From: Hyphomicrobiales bacterium
Lineage (GTDB): Bacteria > Pseudomonadota > Alphaproteobacteria > Rhizobiales > OSC116
NCBI GenBank assembly: GCA_013214705.1
Contig: JABSRZ010000004.1
Coordinates: forward strand, 186,001-250,000
Reading direction: 5' to 3'
DNA length: 64,000 bases
Position numbers and translations under genes: made by a program. The notes below the pieces were generated by a model. That model did no database searches, was not told the origin of the DNA, and saw only the letters and a list, made by a program, of their open reading frames with translations. Shown piece after piece: positions 17,457-24,250 of this stretch. Position 1 is the stretch's first letter. Each line of letters starts with the position of its first letter.

Positions 17457-19002
17457 GCGCATGCAATTGCTGGCGTTTTAGCATTAATTTATTCAATGCC
17501 GCAATATAGGCCTTCGCCGAGGCCACAATGGTGTCAGTATCTACGCCCTGGCCGATGACCTGTTTGCCATTCTCTTCCAACCGCACACTCACATGGGCTT
17601 GGGCATCCGTGCCTTCGGTGACCGCTTGCACTTGGTAGCGCAACAAGTTTTGGGTGTCGGTGGTTAAGGCCTTAATGGCGTTATAAGTGGCATCCACCCC
17701 GCCATCGCCAGTGGCAATGTGGTTTTTGTGCTTGCCGTCTATATTTAACACCAAAATAGCTTCGGCAGGCCGGTCTGAACTTACCGCCACCTCTAACGAC
17801 ACCAAGCTAATGCTTTTATTGGCCTCGCTAATTTCACTATCGACCAACGCAATAATGTCTTCATCATAAATGGTTTTCTTTTTATCGGCCAATTGTTTAA
17901 ACCGGGTGAACGCATCCAAAAATGCATTGTCGCCTAGTTCATAACCCAAATCGGATAATTTTTCTTTAAACGCATGGCGGCCAGAATGTTTGCCCATCAC
18001 CAAATTTGTGGCTTTCACACCCACGCTTTCGGGTGTCATAATCTCATAGGTTTCGGCATTTTTTAACATGCCATCTTGATGTATGCCGCTTTCATGCGCA
18101 AACGCATTTTTGCCAACAATGGCTTTGTTATATTGCACCGGAAACGCCGCAACCGCAGCCACCAAGTTAGACGCGCGCACCAATAGCTGGCTTTGGATGC
18201 CGGTATCAAACGGCAAAATATCTTGCCTTGTGCGCATGCTCATCACAATTTCTTCCAGCGCGGCATTGCCCGCCCGTTCGCCCAAGCCATTTATGGTGCA
18301 TTCCACTTGGCGCGCACCGCCAGCTATACCGGCCATGGTATTCGCAACTGCAAAGCCCAAATCATTATGGCAATGGGTCGAAAACACCACTTTATCGGCA
18401 TTTGGAACGCGGTTTAGCACCATTTCAAACATCGATTGATATTCATTAGGCAAGCTATAGCCAACGGTGTCTGGCAAATTAATGGTGGTTGCGCCAGCTT
18501 TAATGGCGGTTTCGACCACCCGACATAAAAAATCAGGCTCGGTGCGGGTGGCATCTTCGGCCGACCATTCGACATCATCAGTGAAGCTTTTTGCACGCGC
18601 CACGCTGGCGGCAATTTTTTCTAACACGTCATCTGGCGACATGTTTAATTTATACTTCATATGCAATGGGCTGGTGGCGATAAATGTATGAATGCGCGAT
18701 TTTGGCGCGTATTTTACGGCCTCACCCGCGCGGTCTATATCTTTAAAACTGGCACGTGCCAAGCCGCAAATTACTGCGTTTTTGGCATTTTTGGCAATTT
18801 CACTCACCGCTTCAAAATCACCATCTGAGGCGATGGGAAAACCGGCTTCAATTATATCCACGCCCATATCATCCAGCAACGCAGCAACTTCTACTTTTTG
18901 CTCTAATGTCATGGAGGCACCGGGGCTTTGTTCGCCATCGCGCAATGTCGTATCGAATATAACTATATTTTCTGGTATTTGCTGTGGGTTCATTTTTGTC
19001 AT
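17452..19002 (-). CDS. leuA: 2-isopropylmalate synthase
   Basis: 516 residues, the first committed enzyme of leucine synthesis (acetyl-CoA plus 2-oxoisovalerate). The catalytic TIM barrel carries FDTTLRDGEQSPGASM and HCHNDLGFAVANTMAGI (metal His pair). AFAHESGIHQDGMLKN and MGKHSGRHAF follow. The C-terminal regulatory LeuA domain (about 390-510) is present, so leucine feedback is expected by family. ATG at 19002 or the in-frame ATG nine bases later (MNPQQIPEN) may be the start; GAGG lies 14 bases before the first. The upstream leader peptide indicates leucine-responsive attenuation as well. Confidence 0.96.
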   Translation of the reverse strand: MTKMNPQQIPENIVIFDTTLRDGEQSPGASMTLEQKVEVAALLDDMGVDIIEAGFPIASDGDFEAVSEIAKNAKNAVICGLARASFKDIDRAGEAVKYAPKSRIHTFIATSPLHMKYKLNMSPDDVLEKIAASVARAKSFTDDVEWSAEDATRTEPDFLCRVVETAIKAGATTINLPDTVGYSLPNEYQSMFEMVLNRVPNADKVVFSTHCHNDLGFAVANTMAGIAGGARQVECTINGLGERAGNAALEEIVMSMRTRQDILPFDTGIQSQLLVRASNLVAAVAAFPVQYNKAIVGKNAFAHESGIHQDGMLKNAETYEIMTPESVGVKATNLVMGKHSGRHAFKEKLSDLGYELGDNAFLDAFTRFKQLADKKKTIYDEDIIALVDSEISEANKSISLVSLEVAVSSDRPAEAILVLNIDGKHKNHIATGDGGVDATYNAIKALTTDTQNLLRYQVQAVTEGTDAQAHVSVRLEENGKQVIGQGVDTDTIVASAKAYIAALNKLMLKRQQLHAQ

Positions 19003-19038
19003 TATAAATCTGCACCCTCAGGCCGAGCGGCGCAGTTC

Positions 19039-19175
19039 CTGCTTATTTAAATTATAATTTGGGTGAAAGGTGCCAGTAGGCCGCAGCTAAACATAGGTTT
19101 AACTGTCCCCTAAACATTGGCTTAAATTTATGAGGTAAATTTTCGCTTATCAAATGCCTAGGGGTTAATAAGCAG
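19039..19175 (-). promoter_or_regulatory. Putative leucine attenuator structures upstream of leuA
   Basis: Three pairings can be drawn in the transcript. First, 19153-19164 (containing the leader stop) pairs with 19107-19118 over 12 positions, including two G-U pairs. Second, 19084-19105 folds into a 9-bp hairpin with a 4-nt loop (CAGTTAAAC / GTTTAGCTG). Third, the last leucine codons of the leader (19167-19175, CTGCTTATT) are perfectly complementary to 19039-19047 just upstream of leuA. A ribosome stalled on the leucine codons would block the first and third pairings. No U-tract terminator is seen, so control may be Rho-dependent or translational. Confidence 0.5.
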
Positions 19176-19334
19176 CAGGAGCTCGTTTGCAAAGTTAAGT
19201 AGCAGTAAGGCAGAAATAGTGACAGTCGCGTATAGCGCTGTTTTGGTTAAAAAAGCTTGCTCGGCAGTTTGCGTAGCAGCAATTGCGCGGGCTTGTTTTT
19301 TATTTTGGTGGTTTCTATAATGATTGTTCATCAT
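19158..19334 (-). CDS. leuA leader peptide, 58 codons with two Leu runs
   Basis: This is a small ORF not in standard gene lists. It begins ATGATG at 19334, has AAAGGAAG about 8 bases upstream, and ends at TAG (19158). The encoded peptide ends with SALLLLNFANELLLLINP: four consecutive Leu codons (TTA CTG CTA CTT), then four more (CTC CTG CTG CTT) and Ile just before the stop. Runs of the regulating amino acid near the stop of a short ORF upstream of its biosynthetic gene are the signature of attenuation leaders. At 58 residues it is longer than classic enterobacterial leaders. A small membrane peptide is the alternative reading. Confidence 0.65.
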   Translation of the reverse strand: MMNNHYRNHQNKKQARAIAATQTAEQAFLTKTALYATVTISALLLLNFANELLLLINP

Positions 19335-19725
19335 GAAACTTCCTTTTGGCTCAGTTAGGGCTCAACTTCCGATATCTATAGCCTATTATAATATTTCTAT
19401 AAATCAACCTATAAATGGAAAATATTACCAATTAATAAAATATATGGTGAATCTGTTTCAAATCGATACAGGTTTTAAGCTTTATGCAAGGTTAACCGCG
19501 CAAACGGCTGCCGCCAAACAGATGCAGCGGCCAAAATATGCCGATGCAGCATTCGAAAAATGGGCATAATATCGCAATTAAATAGCAAATTAACAATGTG
19601 CCAAAGTTTTACCCAAAAAAACATTATAAAACTCAAAAAATCATTGGACAGAGACTTATTGCTGGCATATAACCCGCTTCAACAGACGCAAGCATAAAAG
19701 CCTCGTACTTTACTGCATTGCCGAT
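19335..19725. other. Intergenic region between the leuA leader and tRNA-Lys
   Basis: AT-rich, with no supported gene. On the minus strand a -10-like TATAAT (19385-19390) lies about 50 bases upstream of the leader ATG and may be the leuA promoter, although a matching -35 is not evident. A plus-strand open frame (19324-19569) overlaps the leader and shows no recognisable protein. Confidence 0.4.
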
Positions 19726-19801
19726 GGGCCCTTAGCTCAGCTGGTAGAGCAACTGACTTTTAATCAGTAGGTCGATGGTTCGAACCCATCAGGGCTCACC
19801 A
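19726..19801 (+). tRNA. tRNA-Lys (anticodon TTT)
   Basis: 76 nt with encoded CCA. The acceptor GGGCCCT pairs with AGGGCTC. The D-arm has AGCTCAGCTGGTAGAGC, the anticodon stem-loop is ACTGA-CTTTTAA-TCAGT giving anticodon TTT, and the T-arm has GGTTCGAACCC. A strong terminator follows. The 3' half is the attachment site of the downstream genomic islands. Confidence 0.97.
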
Positions 19802-19838
19802 AATTCAACCCCTTGTTAACGCAAGGGGTTTTTTGTTT
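19756..19838 (+). repeat. attL-like site: tRNA-Lys 3' half plus terminator (83-bp direct repeat)
   Basis: The 83 bp from the anticodon loop of tRNA-Lys through its terminator recur without a mismatch at 40218-40300. This is the expected outcome of site-specific integration into the tRNA 3' end, which leaves the functional tRNA at one end and a 3'-half copy at the other, and it defines a 20.5-kb island. Confidence 0.85.
19807..19838 (+). terminator. Rho-independent terminator of tRNA-Lys
   Basis: AACCCCTTG, a 6-nt loop and CAAGGGGTT form a 9-bp stem, followed by TTTTGTTTT. A textbook intrinsic terminator, copied with the att repeat at 40269. Confidence 0.9.
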
Positions 19839-20225
19839 TCTATGTTGGACAAATGGAAATAGATAAAATGCTGGGCGAGATTGAAAAACAAAAGAAACCA
19901 ATATACATTCATATCCAAGTCAAGTTAAAGAATAAATCTCTTTGATGTAACCACATGACTTTCTGTCCTAAAATGGCTTAATTTGGCAACCAAAACACTC
20001 GAATATTGACCTAACCTATTGATTTTACTATGAAAATTCTAACTTTTAATCAGTAGGTCAGGAGTTCGAGCCCCCTAACCGGAACCATTACAACCTAATG
20101 TTTTTATTATGTTTTTTGGGATTTTTGATTTAGACATCAACTAAAATACTTTTCATTAATTCAATTTGTAACCACATAGTAACCACGTGTTGAGAATTAA
20201 TTTAATTACTCGATGTACGTTCACA
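19839..20225. other. Left end of the island, no gene recognised
   Basis: The region holds only a degenerate tRNA-like fragment (listed separately), a short unsupported ORF at 19853-19945 and AT-rich sequence with repeated GTAACCAC words (around 19948, 20168 and 20178). No integrase gene is found here, where it would usually lie. Confidence 0.6.
20042..20087 (+). repeat. Degenerate tRNA-Lys 3'-half copy (older att scar)
   Basis: ACTTTTAATCAGTAGGTC is identical to the tRNA-Lys anticodon region; the T-arm and acceptor part differ (GAGTTCGAGCC, ending GGAACCA). Its 46-nt length, from loop to CCA, equals the 3' half of tRNA-Lys, so I read it as a diverged attachment scar or the tRNA end brought by another element, not as a tRNA gene. 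Confidence 0.6.
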
Positions 20226-21152
20226 TCACGATATATTTTTAATTTTGCTTTCCTGCCATTGCGCATAAGTTTTCTTTGTGCCTTTTATTTTCCACGATGT
20301 TCGCCCATTGTCCGCACGCCCAACTATAATAGCCGAAGCCGCGCTGGGGCTGGAAAAAGGAGTATCTTTTGTGAAAAAGGCAGTTTTTCCAGCATCTGAA
20401 ACTCTTATTGTTTGATTACCTAATAACTTGCCTTGTAACTTTGCATAACCTAAATTGTGATTGCCCTCCTGTCGCCAGTTAGGAGTAGTTATTGAGCCTT
20501 CTAGAACAATAAATTGGCCATCGATCTCTTGAGCAAACGCCTTTATACCAAGTTTTTCGGATGAAAACTCAAATGTAACGATTTCGAGCGAATTCTTTAG
20601 ATCGCCATCGACAATTATCGCCTTTGCCTTTGCCTGTGGCGTTAATGTATCAAAACCAATCACCGGCAATATCAATCTAATTTGTTCTATAAAATACTCC
20701 ATATCAGATACATCCGATTCGGGCAGTGTTTTCGGTACTGGGGTAGCCGAATTGGTTATTTTAGCTCTGCCGATTTTTGTGGCTATATTTATTAGCCTGG
20801 CTTCCAAATACCTAGCGTGAGCTTTTGTGATATTTTGGTCTTTACTGGTAACAATACAAGTTTGTGTCCAAAAATCCTTTTTGTCGTCATTGGAATGCTG
20901 TTTGAGGCGATTTTTAACATTGTCACTTTCACCAATATAAACCATTAGTTGGTCCAGATCATCGGGGTTCTGGCCGATCAAAAAATAGACTCCAGTTCTA
21001 TTAAGCTCTTCACGCACCAATAACTTTTCTAGTCTTACTCTGGCACCAGAAACTACATGTCCAGACCAGTTAATGACTTCGGCCGTCACAACGCCATTGA
21101 TAGATCCATCCACCAGAAAAAGCCTGACACTACGACCCTTTGTTTCTTGCAT
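20226..21152 (-). CDS. GIY-YIG nuclease domain protein with C-terminal DUF4357
   Basis: 308 residues. Residues about 50-140 form a GIY-YIG nuclease-like domain: TGVYFLIGQ...VYIGESDNVKNRLKQH, then FWTQTCIVTSKDQNITKAHARYLEARLI with the conserved Glu. The C-terminus (about 230-300) has the DUF4357 pattern SDAGKTAFFTKDTPFSSPSAASAIIVGRADNGRTSWK. Such proteins are frequent in islands and near restriction systems; the target is unknown. It is the first complete gene inside the tRNA-Lys island, and no partner methylase is adjacent. Confidence 0.88.
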   Translation of the reverse strand: MQETKGRSVRLFLVDGSINGVVTAEVINWSGHVVSGARVRLEKLLVREELNRTGVYFLIGQNPDDLDQLMVYIGESDNVKNRLKQHSNDDKKDFWTQTCIVTSKDQNITKAHARYLEARLINIATKIGRAKITNSATPVPKTLPESDVSDMEYFIEQIRLILPVIGFDTLTPQAKAKAIIVDGDLKNSLEIVTFEFSSEKLGIKAFAQEIDGQFIVLEGSITTPNWRQEGNHNLGYAKLQGKLLGNQTIRVSDAGKTAFFTKDTPFSSPSAASAIIVGRADNGRTSWKIKGTKKTYAQWQESKIKNIS

Positions 21153-21499
21153 AATTATGTCCCACCAATTTTGTCAGATAATAGATTCTGAATTATTTGT
21201 ATTTTGGCCACCTATTGTAACCAATTTCAGGGTTGTTCGATTCGTGTTCTTTTATAAGCTTCGATTCAATTTTATTGTAACGATTCGTCTATACGAGGTT
21301 GCATCGTAACTATAAGCTGACGAGCCGACAACGCCATAAGACGGCGAATTCGGTAAAAATAAGCGGAGTGAGATAAGTATCTAAAATTCTGGAATGGAAT
21401 CAGTAAATTCTAAATCTGAAATTTTCCTTATATTTCCGGTGCTTATAAGAATATGAATTTTATCATATATAGATTGAAATTATTTTCAACTTTATTAGC
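21153..21499. other. Intergenic region, no gene recognised
   Basis: AT-rich spacer between the divergent GIY-YIG and ArsR-type genes. I see no RNA gene or conserved ORF; the functional part is the promoter/operator at its right end (21500-21559). Confidence 0.5.
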
Positions 21500-21559
21500 T
21501 TGACATTAATTAGGAGAATGCCTAATTAATATTTAGTCATTTGCCTAATTAGGTATAAT
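21500..21559 (+). promoter_or_regulatory. Promoter and putative operator of the ArsR/SdpR-type gene
   Basis: A TTGACA box at 21500-21505 is followed by the inverted repeat ATTAATTAGG-N6-CCTAATTAAT (21505-21530), then a second palindrome CCTAATTAGG (21544-21553) overlapping a TATAAT box (21554-21559). The shared core CCTAAT/ATTAGG suggests two binding sites for a dimeric repressor, most simply the gene product at 21579 acting on itself. Confidence 0.6.
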
Positions 21560-21578
21560 GCTAAATAGAAAGTGAACT

Positions 21579-21797
21579 ATGCAAGAAGTGTTAAAGGCCC
21601 TCGCCCACCCGATGCGACGTGACATGCTCGCTATGTTACGCGCCGCACCATGTACAGCCGGAGCGATTGCTGAAAAATTTGATGTCACCAAGCCGACTAT
21701 ATCGGGACATCTAAATATATTGAAAGACGCAGATTTAATTAGCCAAGTGCGTAGCGGCACCACCTTGACCTATCACATAATCATAAGAAATAGATAA
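21579..21797 (+). CDS. ArsR/SdpR-family winged-helix repressor
   Basis: 72 residues, short for ArsR. LKALAHPMRRDMLAMLR is the typical first helix pair, CTAGAIAEKFDVTKPTISGHLNILKDADLI is the recognition helix-turn-helix, and VRSGTTLTYHI is the wing. The usual C-terminal dimerisation helix is nearly absent (the protein ends in NR), so it may be trimmed. Metal-binding Cys pairs are missing, favouring the SdpR autorepressor type. It sits 34 bp upstream of a secreted serine hydrolase and is probably co-transcribed and autoregulated through the palindromes upstream. Confidence 0.8.
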   Translation: MQEVLKALAHPMRRDMLAMLRAAPCTAGAIAEKFDVTKPTISGHLNILKDADLISQVRSGTTLTYHIIIRNR

Positions 21798-21831
21798 GCC
21801 GAATATATTCTACAAAATAAAGGAAAATAAA

Positions 21832-23589
21832 ATGACATATAGACCCAGAACGCGGCATTTCAGCCGCAATTTATTGGCCGGACTAATATTCGTTTATAGC
21901 GCCATATTTGCCCATGCTGGTGATGCTGAAATTAAAATGATTGGCAATATATTTAATGGCCAACCTGCGCAGGTAGACACATTTGAACCGACATTTTTGG
22001 CAGTCGCGCCACTGGCTAAAATTCGCGCCATGATAGGCGAAGTTTATGATTTGGTGGGCGCGCCGGTTGAAATCACTGGCGATGAGCTAGACTATGTTGT
22101 GACCACCGCAACCCATAAAATAAAGCTTAAAATTAGGCTCAGTGAGAACGGTGCGGTTGCTGGCTTGATGGTAAACCCACCGCAAAAACTGAGTGTTGAT
22201 ACAAGCGAGATGAATGTCGGCGAAATAACCGAAGCCGCCATTGATACGGGCAAAATTATTGGCAAATTTGCCATTTCTGCAGCGACGTTATCGCAAACCA
22301 CCATCGAGTTTTTGATGAAAGATGACGAGCTTTATTTTAGAAATCCTAATGGCAACCAAGTGCAATTGGTGCGAAAGAATAATAGTGAATTTTACATTTT
22401 AAATATGCAAGATATAATCTTCAGCTTTAAACCTGTTGGCGGTGTAGTTAATCAATTGACCTTGGATCAAAAAGGTCAGCTGATTGATTTTACGCGGCTA
22501 GATTTGATTTTAGACGAACAGAAAAAACTAGGCGATTTAAGTGAAGTTAGTTTGAGCTCGGTTGGCTACGCCGTACCAGAGGCGCAAAATGATGGCCTAG
22601 ACGTCGCAGCCCTTGCTGATTTGACCGCGCATGACAAAACAATCTATAAATTAATAGAGAATGTTGAGAATGGTGCCTACGGTAAGATTGACAGCTTGCT
22701 GATTGTCAAAAATGGTAAATTGGTGGTGGAGCAATATTATAACTATTTTGACCGCGCACAGGCGCATCAAATGCAATCTGTGAGCAAAAGCATCACATCT
22801 TTATTGGTCGGCAGTGCCATTAAGCAAGGCTATATTGACAGCGTTGAAGACCCAATAAGCAAATATCTACCCCAATATGGGCATTTACTAAAAGACCGTA
22901 AAGCGGGGATCACCATCCAGCATCTACTAACGATGAGTGCGGGTTTTGATTGGAATGAGCAGAACCCGCCCTATAGCAACCCGAAAAATATCCGCATGCA
23001 AGAAGCCACAAGTGAGGATGGTGTTGAGTTTACATTATCGCGTGCACTGATTAATAAACCCGGTGAAGTGTTCACCTATAGCGGTGGTTATGTGACGGTT
23101 ATCGGCGCAATTGTTAAAAACGCCACAGGTGCTGACAGTGTGCTGGACTATTTGCAAAAAACCAGCACATTGAAAGCTTTGAAATTTGAAAATTTACTTT
23201 GGCAAAAGCAAGCAGATGGCCGCATTAATACCGCTGGTGGTGTGATGCTACGGCCGCGAGATTTGGCTAAAATTGGCAAATTGATGTTAAATGACGGAGT
23301 TTGGAATGGCCAAGCCTTATTACCAAAAAATTGGGTTGAGGATTCATTGGCCAATCACACACCCACCAAAATGAACGCGCTTACCGATTATGGATATTTT
23401 TGGTGGGGCAAGGATTATGTGGTTGATGGCATCACTTACAGTCAGGACTCTGCAGAGGGCTACGGCGGGCAAGAATTGCTGTTATTTACCGAGCTAGACC
23501 TTGCGGTGATTATAACTGCCAATAATTTCAACCCCGGTGTGCCGACAACGGGAATGGTTGAAGATTTCATCATCCCTGCTTTTAAATAG
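21832..23589 (+). CDS. Secreted serine hydrolase, beta-lactamase class C-like
   Basis: 585 residues. The N-terminal signal region is NLLAGLIFVYSAIFAHAGDA (cleavage near 28). An N-terminal beta-rich domain (about 30-240) resembles the DUF3471-like or retinol-binding-like modules appended to such enzymes. The beta-lactamase/DD-peptidase domain (about 265-585) has SxxK in SVSKSITSLL, a Tyr motif in FTYSGGYVTVIGA and GYGGQELLLF near the C-terminal KTG position. Members include esterases, D-aminopeptidases and lactamases; resistance should not be assumed. It is probably an operon with the ArsR-type gene and with the broken small gene downstream. Confidence 0.85.
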   Translation: MTYRPRTRHFSRNLLAGLIFVYSAIFAHAGDAEIKMIGNIFNGQPAQVDTFEPTFLAVAPLAKIRAMIGEVYDLVGAPVEITGDELDYVVTTATHKIKLKIRLSENGAVAGLMVNPPQKLSVDTSEMNVGEITEAAIDTGKIIGKFAISAATLSQTTIEFLMKDDELYFRNPNGNQVQLVRKNNSEFYILNMQDIIFSFKPVGGVVNQLTLDQKGQLIDFTRLDLILDEQKKLGDLSEVSLSSVGYAVPEAQNDGLDVAALADLTAHDKTIYKLIENVENGAYGKIDSLLIVKNGKLVVEQYYNYFDRAQAHQMQSVSKSITSLLVGSAIKQGYIDSVEDPISKYLPQYGHLLKDRKAGITIQHLLTMSAGFDWNEQNPPYSNPKNIRMQEATSEDGVEFTLSRALINKPGEVFTYSGGYVTVIGAIVKNATGADSVLDYLQKTSTLKALKFENLLWQKQADGRINTAGGVMLRPRDLAKIGKLMLNDGVWNGQALLPKNWVEDSLANHTPTKMNALTDYGYFWWGKDYVVDGITYSQDSAEGYGGQELLLFTELDLAVIITANNFNPGVPTTGMVEDFIIPAFK

Positions 23590-23611
23590 ATAATTAATTG
23601 AGGACATTAAA

Positions 23612-23784
23612 ATGACAATTGACAAAAACTGAAACCTAAAAAAGACGAAGTAAATACTGGCCCCGGCGTGGGTGTCGGTATGGCGCTTGGCGTTGCCTTT
23701 GGAGTGGCTATTGACAATGTGGGGCTCGGCCTTTGCATCGGCCTTTGCATTGGTGCCGCCTATGACGCACGACATTTGAATTGA
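23612..23784 (+). pseudogene. Frameshifted small glycine-zipper membrane protein
   Basis: ATGACAATTGACAAAAACTG opens a frame that stops after six codons. Adding one A in the A-run restores KPKKDEVNTGPGVGVGMALG, continuing with VAFGVAIDNVGLGLCIG and ending DARHLN-stop. The second frame is a Gly-every-fourth-residue transmembrane hairpin typical of small glycine-zipper proteins. The one-base deletion suggests a recent pseudogene, or a sequencing error in the homopolymer. It begins 23 bp after the serine hydrolase stop. Confidence 0.6.
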
Positions 23785-23939
23785 TCCTACGGCGACAATT
23801 AGAATGATCCAAAATAGCACCATTAACGCATATAAATAATTTAATTTGATACCGTAGCGACACTTTGCTTGATACCAATTTTAGCAACATATTTTTATTT
23901 AAGGAGCTATTTAGTATCTTCTTAAATGTCGTTTCAGTA

Positions 23940-24235
23940 TCAATTCAAAAGTCGCGCTACACAATTCTTTGGGGATGGGTCGACTGAGCTTCCAGCCTTT
24001 ATCATCTTGGGGTCTTTTATGGCTTGATCTAGCGCCTCATAAGTTTGTTTTTGTGTATTGGGCACATCTAATAAAATATGATAATGCGGGTTAACTCCAT
24101 ATCGTCCCCATTTCATTATGCCAAAGCTGGTCATATAATCTTGCTGCTGAAACTTGTACCACCGCTTATTAACTAGCTTGGGGTTGATGTGGGACATCAG
24201 CCTTTGAAATCAAATTCACCCGCACATCTTTTGCT
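23940..24235 (-). pseudogene. HUH-endonuclease Rep-like gene remnant, copy 1
   Basis: The minus-strand frame SHINPKLVNKRWYKFQQQDY then FGIMKWGRYGVNPHYHILLDVP carries an HUH motif (HYH) of rolling-circle Rep/relaxase-like proteins. It matches copy 2 at 26936-27453 at the DNA level over about 190 bp (24006-24202 versus 27116-27305). Here the core frame is intact but both ends are gone: the 5' part is collapsed (about 35 bases missing near 24205) and the 3' part diverges after KDPK. Flanked on the right by a G9 tract and the autotransporter end. Confidence 0.6.
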
Positions 24236-24241
24236 CTGGTT

Positions 24242-24250
24242 GGGGGGGGG
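24242..24250. repeat. Nine-base G homopolymer next to the autotransporter stop
   Basis: G9 lies directly after the autotransporter stop codon (24251-24253 on the minus strand), at the junction with the Rep remnant. Slippage here would not change the autotransporter reading frame, so it is noted as a junction feature only. Confidence 0.6.

Noticed and set aside
19324-19569. 81-codon plus-strand ORF beside tRNA-Lys
   Set aside because: It overlaps the leuA leader on the opposite strand, has no ribosome site or recognisable protein pattern.
20042-20087. A tRNA gene
   Set aside because: No 5' half and poor T-stem pairing; treated as a degenerate att scar.
21832-23589. Beta-lactam resistance gene
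   Set aside because: The SxxK fold is shared by esterases and peptidases; the extra domain and context give no support for resistance.
24242-24250. Phase-variable tract controlling the autotransporter
   Set aside because: The G9 run lies after the stop codon, so length changes cannot alter the protein, and it is not at the promoter side.
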